In this document: piece after piece, positions 1 to 8,193 of the stretch
Layout of the letters: each line of letters starts with the position of its first letter
Position numbering within the stretch: position 1 is the stretch's first letter
Source of the DNA: Curtobacterium sp. MCPF17_002
GTDB taxonomy: Bacteria > Actinomycetota > Actinomycetes > Actinomycetales > Microbacteriaceae
Assembly: GCF_003234115.2 (NCBI RefSeq)
Contig: NZ_CP126251.1
Coordinates: 3,162,001-3,226,000 of the forward strand
Reading direction: 5' to 3'
DNA length: 64,000 nucleotides
The notes under the pieces: generated by a model
What the model was told of the DNA's origin: nothing
Database searches by the model: none
What the model saw: only the letters and a program-made list of their open reading frames with translations
Translations under genes and position numbers: made by a program

Positions 1-1
1 C

Positions 2-2902
2 GACGAGCGGTCCCGCCGTCCCGCAGCGCTCCGCGACGTGCTCGCGTTGCCCGCGGACGTCACCGGCATCGACGAGGCCGAGGACTTCGCCCGCGAGCTC
101 GGTCGCTTCGCGACCACCGGCAACGCCAGCATCACGGTGCGGGGCCTGTCCGGCTCACGTCCGTCGGCCGACCAGGACCTGCCGGGAGGCACGGCTCGCT
201 TCCGCCTGGAGCTCACCTCGACGGGGACCACGGGTGCACTGCGCCACGCGGCCCTCGCGGACGGGCTCGCGCTGCTGCACCCGGGCCGGGTCGACGTCGA
301 CTCCGTCGACGAGACCCAGGTGACGCTCCGCGCCACCGGCTCCGCGGTCGACCTGCTCGCGCTGCTCCAGAGCGCCCCGGCGAGCGTCCCGCTCGACGAG
401 GTCCAGCCGGCGCACGAGGTCACCCGGACCCTGGCGTCCGGCGCGATGAGCCACGGCGCCCTCGTCGCGACCGCGCACGAAGCGGTGGCGCACGGTACGA
501 ACATGGTCGGCGGCATGTCGAACAGCGGTGAGGGCGGCGAGCACCACTCCCGCTACGGCACCATCCGCGGCTCGCGGATCAAGCAGTTCGCGTCCGGCCG
601 GTTCGGCATCTGGGCGGGCTACCTCGCCGACCCGATGCTCGAGGAGCTCGAGATCAAGATCGGTCAGGGCGCGAAGCCCGGCGAGGGCGGCCAGCTGCCC
701 GCGCCGAAGGTCACGGTGGACATCGCCGCGGCCCGTGGTGGCACGCCCGGCGTCGAACTCATCTCGCCGCCGCCGCACCACGACACCTACTCGATCGAGG
801 ACCTCGCGCAGCTCATCCACGACTGCAAGGCCGCCCGCGTCCGGGTGATCGTGAAGCTGGTGTCCTCCGAGGGCATCGGCACCATCGCCGTCGGCGTCGC
901 GAAGGCCGGCGCGGACGTCATCAACGTCGCGGGCAACACCGGCGGCACGGGCGCCGCGGCGGTCACGAGCCTGAAGTACGCGGGCCGCTCGGCGGAGATC
1001 GGCGTGGCCGAGGTCCACCAGGCCCTCGTCGCGAACGGCCTCCGTCAGAAGGTCACGCTGCGCTGCTCCGGCGCGCACCAGACCGGCAGCGACGTGGTCA
1101 CGAGCGCGCTGCTCGGCGGCGACAGCTTCGAGTTCGGCACCACCGCGCTCATGATGCTCGGCTGCGTGATGGCGAAGAACTGCAACGTGAAGTGCCCGGC
1201 GGGCCTCACCACGAACGCCGAGGCGTTCGAGGGCGACCCCCGCGCGCTCGCGCAGTACCTGCTCAACATCGCCCACGACGTCCGGCAGATCCTCGCCCGC
1301 CTCGGCCTGCGCTCCCTGCGCGAGGCCCGGGGTCGCACCGACCTGCTGCAGCTCCTCGACCACCCGGCGAGCGTCGGGCGGCTCGACGTGCGCGCGCTCC
1401 TGGCGCAGGTGCCGGAGAAGGTCGTCGCCGACCCGGAGTACCTCGAGAAGGACTTCCACACCGACGACGCCCTGCTCGAGCGGGTCCGCACCGCCCTCGT
1501 CGACCACGCGCAGGAGCACGTCCTCGTGCACGGCGTGCTGCTCGGCAACGCCGACAAGTCCGTCGGCGGTCAGCTCGGCATCGACCTCGAGCGCCTGCTC
1601 AACCACGAGCTCGGCGCGGACGACGTCGCGGGCCTCCCGGCCGTGACGACGGACGACCGCGGCCGTCGACGGCTGGTGGACGGCGCGGTGACGATCCGCA
1701 CGTCCGGCTCGGCCGGGCAGTCCTACGGCGTGTTCAACAACGACGGTGTCGTGCTCGACCACACCGGCACCGCGAACGACGGCGTCGGCAAGAGCCAGAG
1801 CGGCGGGCGGATCATCGTCCGCGCGCCCGGCGGTGGCAGTGCCGAGCGGGGCGGGAACGTCCTCGTCGGCAACTTCGCCCTGTTCGGCGCGACCGGTGGC
1901 CGCACGTTCGTCGAGGGTGAGGCGGGCGACCGCTTCGCCGTGCGGAACTCCGGGGCGACCGCGGTCGTCGAGGGCGTCGGCGACTTCGGGTGCGAGTACA
2001 TGACGGGCGGTGCCGTGTTCAACCTCGGCTCGTACGGCAAGGGCCTCGGCAACGGCATGTCCGGCGGGTTCCTGTACCAGTTCGACCCGTCCGGCCAGGT
2101 CGCCGAGCGCGCGAGCACCGACTCGCTCCTGGTCTTCCCCGTCACCGACACCACGCGGGGCGCCTTCCACGAGGACGCCGCACGGCTGCTCCTCGAGTGG
2201 CACCTCGAGTCGACGGGTTCGGCGCTGGCCGGACGCCTGCTCGCCGAGTGGGAGACCACCAGGGCACACGTGTACGTCGGGATGCCCCGCGCGCTCCTGC
2301 TCACCCAGGACGCCGGCGAGATCCTCGCCGCGGCGACCCCGGCCGAGCTGCTCGACGAACTGGCGACCTCGATCGCGACGGACAAGCTCCGCGCGTTCAA
2401 GGTCGACTACCGCGACCAGCGGACCGTGCTCGGCGGCCGTGCCCCGGCGCTCGGCGACCAGGGGGACGACATGTTCTCGCTGCTGTCGTCGTACACGGTG
2501 CTCGGCGTCGCCCAGGACCTCGCGCTCGAGCGGGTCCCGGGCGCCGCGGGTCCGAACGACCCCCGGGTGACCGAGGCCGTCAAGAACCTCATCCTGACCG
2601 AGGACTTCTTCGTGAAGCAGCGCGTCGTGAAGTACCTCCGGGGCACCCTCGACCGGTTCGCGGCGGACGAGCTCGCGACCCTCATCGCGATCAAGCGCCT
2701 CGACGACTACAAGCGCGCGCTCACGCAGCGGAACAACCGCAGCATGGACGCGCCGGGCACCACGGGGTGGATCATGCACCAGAACGCCAAGAACGACGGC
2801 CGCGTCCGCGAGGCCCGTTTCGACGAGCTCCTCGCCGGGGCTGCGCTCGAGGACATCGCCCGTCGTGCACCGCAGGCCCCGACCGAGGCGGTGTCCGCGT
2901 GA
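2..2902 (+). CDS. gltB: Glutamate synthase large-subunit-like protein (5' truncated by window)
   Basis: The reading frame is open to the left edge, so the true start and probably a glutaminase domain lie outside. What is visible is the FMN-binding synthase domain (SNSGEGGE, GQGAKPGEGGQLP, GNTGGTG) followed by the GXGXG beta-helix domain (NDGVVLDHTG, GRTFVEGEAGDRFAVRNSG, EYMTGG). This family makes glutamate from 2-oxoglutarate and ammonia using FMN and a 3Fe-4S cluster. The cluster cysteines are codons 1163, 1181 and 1193, spaced C-x5-C-x3-C, one residue shorter than the C-x5-C-x4-C I know from GOGAT. After the usual GltB end there is an extra C-terminal region of about 180 residues (from about base 2310) that I do not recognise. 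No gltD follows; instead a diflavin reductase overlaps by 4 bp. Family assignment is secure; the electron donor is inferred. Confidence 0.85.
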   Translation, partial: DERSRRPAALRDVLALPADVTGIDEAEDFARELGRFATTGNASITVRGLSGSRPSADQDLPGGTARFRLELTSTGTTGALRHAALADGLALLHPGRVDVDSVDETQVTLRATGSAVDLLALLQSAPASVPLDEVQPAHEVTRTLASGAMSHGALVATAHEAVAHGTNMVGGMSNSGEGGEHHSRYGTIRGSRIKQFASGRFGIWAGYLADPMLEELEIKIGQGAKPGEGGQLPAPKVTVDIAAARGGTPGVELISPPPHHDTYSIEDLAQLIHDCKAARVRVIVKLVSSEGIGTIAVGVAKAGADVINVAGNTGGTGAAAVTSLKYAGRSAEIGVAEVHQALVANGLRQKVTLRCSGAHQTGSDVVTSALLGGDSFEFGTTALMMLGCVMAKNCNVKCPAGLTTNAEAFEGDPRALAQYLLNIAHDVRQILARLGLRSLREARGRTDLLQLLDHPASVGRLDVRALLAQVPEKVVADPEYLEKDFHTDDALLERVRTALVDHAQEHVLVHGVLLGNADKSVGGQLGIDLERLLNHELGADDVAGLPAVTTDDRGRRRLVDGAVTIRTSGSAGQSYGVFNNDGVVLDHTGTANDGVGKSQSGGRIIVRAPGGGSAERGGNVLVGNFALFGATGGRTFVEGEAGDRFAVRNSGATAVVEGVGDFGCEYMTGGAVFNLGSYGKGLGNGMSGGFLYQFDPSGQVAERASTDSLLVFPVTDTTRGAFHEDAARLLLEWHLESTGSALAGRLLAEWETTRAHVYVGMPRALLLTQDAGEILAAATPAELLDELATSIATDKLRAFKVDYRDQRTVLGGRAPALGDQGDDMFSLLSSYTVLGVAQDLALERVPGAAGPNDPRVTEAVKNLILTEDFFVKQRVVKYLRGTLDRFAADELATLIAIKRLDDYKRALTQRNNRSMDAPGTTGWIMHQNAKNDGRVREARFDELLAGAALEDIARRAPQAPTEAVSA

Positions 2903-4701
2903 GCCTCCTCCCCCCGACCGGGTCGCTCATCCCGGTCGACGCACCGTTCTCCGCCGCGCAGGAGTCCTGGCTCGCCGGGTTCATCGCGGGCATCGCCGCC
3001 GCCGGCAAGAAGGCCTCGGCGGCGGCCCCGACGACGACGATCGACGTGCTGTTCGGCACGCAGACCGGCAACGCCGAGTTCCTCGCCGACGAACTCGTGT
3101 CGGGCGCGAAGGCCCGCGGGCTCGGCGGTCGTGCGAGCGCGCTCGACGCCGTGACGCCGGAGCAGCTCGCCGGGATGTCGCACGTGCTCGTGGTCACCTC
3201 GACGTACGGCGAGGGCGAGATGCCCGACAACGCCGGGCTGTTCTGGGACGCGATCCAGGCGAGCACCGTCCCGCGGCTCGAGGGCCTGCAGTACGCGGTG
3301 CTCGGCCTCGGTGACACGAGCTACGACGAGTTCTGCCAGGCCGGCAAGCTCCTCGACACCCGCTTCGAGCAGCTCGGTGCGACGCGGATCCACGACCGCG
3401 TGGACTGCGACGTCGACTACGAGGACCCGGCGGCGCTCTGGACCGCCGCGGTGCTCGACCGCCTCGCGGCCGAGGCCGGAGCCCAGCCAGCCGGAGCCCA
3501 GCCTGCCGGGGGCGGCGCCGCCGCCGGACCCGCCACGTCCGTGGCCGCGGCCGGCGGGGCGGGCGCGAGCCGCGCCTCCAGGCCCGGTGCCCAGTGGAAC
3601 AAGCGCAACCCGTACCCGTCACGTCTGGTCGAGAACCGGCTGCTCTCCTCGCCGCGCAGCGCGAAGGAGATCCGGCACTACGAGTTCGACCTCGGCGACT
3701 CGGGCATCGAGTACGCGGCCGGCGACGCCCTCGCGGTGGTGCCCGTCAACGACGAGGTCTTCGTCGGGCAGCTGCTCGAGCAGGTCGGCGCGAACGGCGG
3801 CGAGGCACTCGACGGGCGACCGATCGCCGAGGTCCTGCGGACCGACCGTGAGGTCCGGACGCCGTCGAAGGACCTCATCGCGGACCTCGTGCAGCGTGCA
3901 CCGTCGAGCGAGCTCGCGGCCGTCGTCTCGCACGGCGACAAGCACGAGCTCGACCGCTGGCTGTGGGGGCGTGACGTGCTCGACCTGCTGCGCGACGCCG
4001 GGCCCGCTGCTCCGGGGCTCGACGAGCTGCTGCCGAACCTCCGGCCGCTGCAGGCCCGCCAGTACTCGATCTCATCGAGCCCGCTGGCGCACCCGGACCG
4101 CATCCACCTGACCATCGCGTCGGTCCGCTACGGCGACCCGCACCGGATGTACGCCGGGGTCGCGTCGACGTTCCTCGCGGACCGGGTCTCCCCCGACGGC
4201 ACCGTCGACGTGTACCTGCAGCCGAACGCCGCGTTCGGCGTGCCGGCGGACGACTCGGCGCCGATGGTCATGATCGGCCCGGGCACCGGCATCGCGCCGT
4301 TCCGCGGCTTCCTGCACGAGCGGGCCGTCGCGGGCGCCACCGGTCGGAACTGGCTGTTCTTCGGCGACCAGCACCGCGACACCGACTTCGTCTACGAGGA
4401 CGAGCTCACCGAGCTGCAGGAGCAGGGCGTGCTCGACCGCCTCGACCTGGCGTTCTCGCGCGACCAGGCCGAGAAGGTCTACGTGCAGACCCGGATGCTC
4501 GAACAGGCCACCGAGCTGTACCGGTGGCTCGAGGACGGCGCCCACGTCTACGTCTGCGGCGATGCCTCGCGGATGGCGAAGGACGTCGAGTCGGCGCTCC
4601 TGTCGGTCATCGCCGACCAGCGCGCGCGCGGTGCGGACGACGCGCAGGCGTACCTCGCGGACATGCGGCGCGGGAAGCGGTACGTCCGCGACGTGTACTG
4701 A
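2899..4701 (+). CDS. cysJ: CysJ-type NADPH diflavin reductase
   Basis: 600 residues, GTG start inside GTGA overlapping the stop of the glutamate synthase gene, so translation is coupled. Domains in order: flavodoxin/FMN domain (FGTQTGN near residue 52, STYGEGEMPDN), an Ala/Gly/Pro linker near residues 195-230, FAD domain (RQYSISSSP near 387), NADPH domain (GPGTGIAPFRG near 460, YVCGDASRMAKDV) and a C-terminal aromatic end KRYVRDVY typical of CysJ. The family passes electrons from NADPH through FAD and FMN to sulfite reductase or another acceptor. No sulfite reductase haemoprotein is adjacent; the partner suggested by the overlap is the glutamate synthase. A palindrome-family 19-mer sits in the linker at 3565-3583. 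Confidence 0.85.
   Translation: MSLLPPTGSLIPVDAPFSAAQESWLAGFIAGIAAAGKKASAAAPTTTIDVLFGTQTGNAEFLADELVSGAKARGLGGRASALDAVTPEQLAGMSHVLVVTSTYGEGEMPDNAGLFWDAIQASTVPRLEGLQYAVLGLGDTSYDEFCQAGKLLDTRFEQLGATRIHDRVDCDVDYEDPAALWTAAVLDRLAAEAGAQPAGAQPAGGGAAAGPATSVAAAGGAGASRASRPGAQWNKRNPYPSRLVENRLLSSPRSAKEIRHYEFDLGDSGIEYAAGDALAVVPVNDEVFVGQLLEQVGANGGEALDGRPIAEVLRTDREVRTPSKDLIADLVQRAPSSELAAVVSHGDKHELDRWLWGRDVLDLLRDAGPAAPGLDELLPNLRPLQARQYSISSSPLAHPDRIHLTIASVRYGDPHRMYAGVASTFLADRVSPDGTVDVYLQPNAAFGVPADDSAPMVMIGPGTGIAPFRGFLHERAVAGATGRNWLFFGDQHRDTDFVYEDELTELQEQGVLDRLDLAFSRDQAEKVYVQTRMLEQATELYRWLEDGAHVYVCGDASRMAKDVESALLSVIADQRARGADDAQAYLADMRRGKRYVRDVY
3565..3583 (+). repeat. 19-bp palindrome-family core inside the diflavin reductase linker
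   Basis: The sequence reads GCGAGCCGCGCCTCCAGGC. Its exact reverse complement occurs at 23406-23424 (intergenic), 18 of 19 bases occur in reverse at 35834-35851 (oleBC linker), and a one-mismatch copy lies at 59652-59670. It corresponds to one arm of the CTGGAGGC palindromes at 32184-32243 and 43523-43574. Confidence 0.7.
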
Positions 4702-4734
4702 GCGGCGACCAGGCCGGACGGCCGGTGTCCGTGT

Positions 4735-4777
4735 CCGTCGCCCCGGTGCGGAACCCGAATCCACGCCGGGGCGACGG
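4735..4777. terminator. Hairpin downstream of the diflavin reductase
   Basis: Perfect 12-bp arms CCGTCGCCCCGG (4735-4746) and CCGGGGCGACGG (4766-4777) with a 19-nt loop, 33 bp after the stop codon. There is no T-run, which is common for terminators in high-GC actinobacteria. The rest of 4702-5001 shows nothing else I can support. Confidence 0.55.
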
Positions 4778-5001
4778 CGAGGGAGCGCGTGGCCGGGGAG
4801 GCCCCTGATCCGGGACTCCCACCACGTGGATCCCCCTCGACCGCGGACGGACCTCTGCCGAGTCCCTACCCGGCGCGGGCCGCGAACGCGGTACCTGCAC
4901 CGTACGTCGATGCACGGCCGGACGGAACCCGTTGACCGTCCTGGCTGCCTGTGCTACCGCTCAGATCGGCTCCGGCTGGGATCTGCTCCTGCTCGGATGC
5001 G

Positions 5002-5376
5002 CTACTGCTCGGAGGCGTCCTCGGCGTCGCCCGGCACCACGGCGCGCGACCACGCCGAGTCGTCGGCGGTGCTGGTGTCCGCCGGCTCCGGCGTGAGGAC
5101 GAGCCCGGCGCCGGACGTCGCCGCGGCGTAGAGCTCCTCGAGCCAGCTGCGGTTGATCGAGGGGACCCGACTGCCCCCGAACTTGAAGTGCAGGCTCACG
5201 TTCGGGTGCAGCCAGATGCTGCTGCGCCCGTCGCCGTGGATCACGTCGTCCTTCCACGAGAACACGAAGCGGTGGTCCCGCCGGAGCATGTTCACGATGA
5301 CGATCTGCAGGTGGGTGAGGGCGCGGTCGTCGATTCGGAGGTCGAGTACCTCGCCGTCGTAGATGAGCTGGCCCAT
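5002..5376 (-). CDS. DUF7882 family protein
   Basis: 124 residues starting at MGQLIYDG; an upstream in-frame GTG at 5406 would add ten residues but MGxLIYDG is the family's usual N-terminus. The order of motifs (LTHLQIVI, FVFSWKD, GRSSIWLHP, LHFKF, RxPxINRxWL) is characteristic of a small protein very common in Microbacteriaceae. Homologues are often labelled ATP-dependent DNA ligase, but it has no ligase KxDG motif and is far too short. The C-terminal 25 residues are acidic and low complexity. Function unknown. It is divergent from the ArsR gene and separated from it by about 60 bp. Confidence 0.75.
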   Translation of the reverse strand: MGQLIYDGEVLDLRIDDRALTHLQIVIVNMLRRDHRFVFSWKDDVIHGDGRSSIWLHPNVSLHFKFGGSRVPSINRSWLEELYAAATSGAGLVLTPEPADTSTADDSAWSRAVVPGDAEDASEQ

Positions 5377-5425
5377 GTGCCCTTCTACACCGAAGGGGTT
5401 GTGCACCGGTGACGACCGGCGTACC

Positions 5426-5445
5426 GTACAACCAAATGGTTGTAC
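5426..5445. promoter_or_regulatory. Candidate ArsR operator over its own start codon
   Basis: GTACAACCA-AA-TGGTTGTAC, perfect 9-bp arms around a 2-bp centre. The ATG of the ArsR gene at 5436 lies within it, which suggests a leaderless or short-leader transcript with autorepression. Confidence 0.6.
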
Positions 5446-5831
5446 GTATGGAACTCAGCGACACCGAGGTCGACCGGGTGTTCCACGCCCTGGCCGACGC
5501 GACGCGGCGCGACATCGTGCGACGGACCCTCCTCGGCGAGGCGTCCGTGAGCGAGCTCGCCGACGCCTACACGATGTCGTTCGCCGCCGTCCAGAAGCAC
5601 GTGGCCGTCCTCGAAGGAGCAGGACTCGTGACCAAGCACCCCCGCGGCCGCACCCGGATCGTGCGGGCCGACCCGAGCCAGATCGACCGGGTCCGCGGTC
5701 TGCTCGACACCTACGCGGACCTCTGGCGCGGCCGGATCGACCGGCTCGACGCACTGCTCGGCGAAGACCGAGACCACGACCGAGACCAAGACCACGACCA
5801 CGACCGAGACCGAGACCGCAGGAGCCAATGA
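5436..5831 (+). CDS. ArsR-family winged-helix regulator
   Basis: 131 residues from ATG 5436 (an alternative ATG is at 5448; neither has a clear ribosome binding site). The helix-turn-helix core runs from about residue 5 to 85 (VFHALADATRRDIV, VSELADAYTMSFAAVQKHVAVLE, GLVTKHPRGRTRIV), the subtype that usually sits upstream of SRPBCC/AHSA1 genes. No metal-binding cysteines are seen. The last 20 residues are an Asp/His/Arg repeat coded by a GACCACGACCGA-like repeat, an unusual tail. It overlaps the next gene by ATGA, so the two are coupled, and the palindrome over its start codon suggests autoregulation. Confidence 0.8.
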   Translation: MVVRMELSDTEVDRVFHALADATRRDIVRRTLLGEASVSELADAYTMSFAAVQKHVAVLEGAGLVTKHPRGRTRIVRADPSQIDRVRGLLDTYADLWRGRIDRLDALLGEDRDHDRDQDHDHDRDRDRRSQ

Positions 5832-6817
5832 TGCCGACCACCTCCGTCCACACCGACCCGGAAGAACTCACGATGACCCTCGTCGCCGAGTTCCCGGTGC
5901 CCGTCGAGCGCCTCTGGGGCGCCTTCGCCGACCCGCGGCAGCTCGAGCGCTTCTGGGGCCCGCCCGGGTTCCCCGCCACGTTCACGTCGTTCGACCTCCG
6001 CCCCGGTGGCCGCGCGCACTACCGGATGACGTCGCCGCAGGGCGAGCTGTTCCGCTCCCTGTGGCAGGTGTCCGAGGTCGACGAACCGAACCGCATCGTC
6101 TTCCGCGACCTGTTCGCGACCGAGGACGGCGAGGTCGACGGTTCGATGCCCGGCAGCGAGACCGTGCTGACGTTCGAGCCCGTCGGGGCCAGGTCGCGGG
6201 TCACCGTCCTCACGTCGTTCACGTCGTCCGCCGACCTCGACCAGATGCTCGCGATGGGCATGCTCGAGGGCTACACGCAGGCGTTCGGACAGCTCGACCG
6301 CGTCCTCGCCGACCTCCGCGAGTACGCGCTCGGGAAGGGCACCGTCACGGACCTCGTCGACGACACCCACGTGCGGATCACCCGGGCGTTCGAGGCACCG
6401 CGGCACCTGCTCTGGCGTGCGCACACCGACCCGGAGCTCATGCGCCGGTGGCTGCTCGGGCCGGACGGGTGGGAGATGACCGTCTGCGAGAACGACCTCG
6501 TCGTCGGCGGCACCTACCGGAACGCCTGGGCGCCGACCGGGGACACCGCGGGCGAGCCTTTCGGCTTCGACGGCGAGAACCTCGTCATCGAGCCCGAGCG
6601 CCGCATCGTCACCACCGAGCGGATGACCGGCGCACCGTTCCCGGCGAACGTCAACGACCTGCAGTTCGACGAGGTCGACGGTGTCACCCTGATGACACTG
6701 CTCATCACCTACCCGGACCAGGCCCAGCGGGACATGGTCCTCGCCACCGGCATGACCGACGGCATGGAGGCCAGCTACCAGCGTCTCGAGGGCGAGGTCC
6801 TGACCGCCGCGGCGTGA
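5828..6817 (+). CDS. Tandem SRPBCC (AHSA1-like) domain protein
   Basis: 329 residues with two START-like AHSA1 domains, about residues 14-150 and 172-325. Each begins with the family's hydrophobic-ligand motif (FPVPVERLWGAFADPRQLERFWGP in the first, RAFEAPRHLLWRAHTDPELMRRWL in the second; these are two stretches, one per domain) and ends in a long helix (DQMLAMGMLEGYTQAFGQLD, MVLATGMTDGMEASYQRLEG). Single-domain proteins of this type follow ArsR genes in many actinobacteria; the duplication here looks like an internal fusion. Ligand unknown. Start ATG at 5828 overlaps the ArsR stop. Confidence 0.8.
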   Translation: MMPTTSVHTDPEELTMTLVAEFPVPVERLWGAFADPRQLERFWGPPGFPATFTSFDLRPGGRAHYRMTSPQGELFRSLWQVSEVDEPNRIVFRDLFATEDGEVDGSMPGSETVLTFEPVGARSRVTVLTSFTSSADLDQMLAMGMLEGYTQAFGQLDRVLADLREYALGKGTVTDLVDDTHVRITRAFEAPRHLLWRAHTDPELMRRWLLGPDGWEMTVCENDLVVGGTYRNAWAPTGDTAGEPFGFDGENLVIEPERRIVTTERMTGAPFPANVNDLQFDEVDGVTLMTLLITYPDQAQRDMVLATGMTDGMEASYQRLEGEVLTAAA

Positions 6818-6842
6818 GCAGGAGACGGCGCGGCCGGTGGTC

Positions 6843-6897
6843 GAGATCGCACTTGGTGACGCGGCCGTGCCGCGAGGACCGGCCGGACTGCGATCTC
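6843..6897. repeat. GAGATCGCACT-family palindrome, diverged copy
   Basis: Arms GAGATCGCA (6843-6851) and TGCGATCTC (6889-6897). The left arm continues CTT, as in the 15-bp-arm copy at 39828-39888. It lies between convergent genes (SRPBCC plus, HMG-CoA synthase minus) and could act as a bidirectional terminator. Confidence 0.5.
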
Positions 6898-6920
6898 ACG
6901 CCCGCACCGTGAGCGGCAAC

Positions 6921-6964
6921 GGACGGGAGGCACGGTGCCAGCTGGCCCCGCGCCTCCAGGCCGT
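6921..6964. repeat. GGGAGGC/GCCTCC-family palindrome, diverged copy
   Basis: The left half GGGAGGCACGGTGCCAG and the right half CTGGCCCCGCGCCTCCAGG resemble the perfect palindrome at 17882-17929, with changes in the right arm. It sits 70 bp from the end of mvaS and probably ends transcription from both sides. Confidence 0.5.
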
Positions 6965-7032
6965 CATCCGGTCGCGTCTCGTCCGCGGAAGCGACGGATC
7001 ACCGCCGCGCAGCACCGCGCACCTCGCGGGGG

Positions 7033-8193
7033 TCAGTCGCGAACGGTCGCCTCGTAGTGGCGGGCACCGCCGCGCACACCCGCGAAGCGGAACGGCGCGG
7101 TCGTGACACGAGGACGCTCCACGTCCTCGCTCGTGGCGGCCCCCTCGGCGTGCAGCGCGCGGTAGGCGTCGACCGTCAGCGGGATCCGTGCGTCGAGCAG
7201 GTCGCGCACCCGGCTCACCCGGCGGTGGTCGCGGTACGACGGCCGGACGATGCCGGTGATGAGCTCGCCGACGCTGCCGGAGCCGTAGCTGAACAGCGCG
7301 ATGCGCTCCCCGCCGAGGTCGTCGTCGAGGTCGAGCAGTGCCGCCAGCCCGATCCAGAGCGACGCCGTGTAGGTGTTGCCGGTCTGCCGGTTGTACGTGA
7401 AGCCGATCGCCAGCTCGGACTCGTCGAAGGGCGCGCCGACGTGCTGCGTGAGCTTGCGGTGCGCCTTGATCGCCATCTTCGTGAACGGCTGGTGGTGCAC
7501 GAACCGGACGATGTCGTCGAACGCCGGGCCGCCCTGCGACGCCAGGTCGTCCCACGCGCCGACGAAGGCGTTCACGTAGGCGCTGACGGAGAGCCGTCCG
7601 TCGACCAGCGCCGTGGAGCGGTCGTTCGGCCGCCAGAAGTCGTCGACGTCGGCCGTGTACACGCCGGCGGCCGGTTCGAGTTCGATGAGGTGGGGGTCCG
7701 CCGCGATGAGCATCGCGGCTGCGCCGGCACCCTGGGTGGGCTCGGCGGCGGTGTCGACGTCGTAGCGGGCGACGTCGGCGGCGATCACGAGCACGCGCTC
7801 GCGCGGGGCCCGCGCGACGATCCCGAGGGCGAGCTGCACGGCGGCGGTCCCGCCGTAGCAGGCCTGCTTCAGCTCGACGACGCGGACGTTCTGCGGCAGA
7901 CCGAGCAGCCCGTGCACGAACACGCCGGCGGCCTTCGACTGGTCGACGCCCGACTCGGTGGCGAACAGCACCGTCCGGATGCCCTCGACGCCGTGGCGGT
8001 CGATGAGCTCCTTCGCGGCGGCCGCGCCCATCGTGACGATGTCCTCGTCGGCGGCGGGCACGCTGAAGGCGTCCTGGCCGATGCCGACGTGGTACTTCGC
8101 GGGGTCGACGCCGAGACGCTCGGCCAGGTCGTCGAGCTCGAGCACGTGGTGCCCGGTCGCGATCGCGATGTCGTGGATGCCGACGCCGGTCAT
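7033..8193 (-). CDS. mvaS: Hydroxymethylglutaryl-CoA synthase
   Basis: 386 residues, last gene of the mevalonate operon. It condenses acetyl-CoA with acetoacetyl-CoA to HMG-CoA. The catalytic triad is visible: Glu80 in FATESGVD, nucleophile Cys112 in ELKQACYGG, and the active-site His at 233/234 in FVHHQPFTKM. The conserved thiolase-fold end SYGSGSVGE is present. The start ATG at 8193 overlaps the TGA of the reductase gene (ATGA), so I reject the upstream in-frame start at 8316. Bacterial mevalonate-type enzyme; confidence is high. Confidence 0.95.
   Translation of the reverse strand: MTGVGIHDIAIATGHHVLELDDLAERLGVDPAKYHVGIGQDAFSVPAADEDIVTMGAAAAKELIDRHGVEGIRTVLFATESGVDQSKAAGVFVHGLLGLPQNVRVVELKQACYGGTAAVQLALGIVARAPRERVLVIAADVARYDVDTAAEPTQGAGAAAMLIAADPHLIELEPAAGVYTADVDDFWRPNDRSTALVDGRLSVSAYVNAFVGAWDDLASQGGPAFDDIVRFVHHQPFTKMAIKAHRKLTQHVGAPFDESELAIGFTYNRQTGNTYTASLWIGLAALLDLDDDLGGERIALFSYGSGSVGELITGIVRPSYRDHRRVSRVRDLLDARIPLTVDAYRALHAEGAATSEDVERPRVTTAPFRFAGVRGGARHYEATVRD

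Noticed and set aside
155..2779. An 874-codon open frame on the minus strand opposite the glutamate synthase gene.
   Set aside because: Its protein is Arg/Val/Asp/Gly-rich without any motif and mirrors GC-skewed codons of the true gene. Many such antisense frames exist at this G+C.
5002..5376. DNA ligase annotation commonly attached to homologues.
   Set aside because: No adenylation motif and only 124 residues; DUF7882 is the better description.
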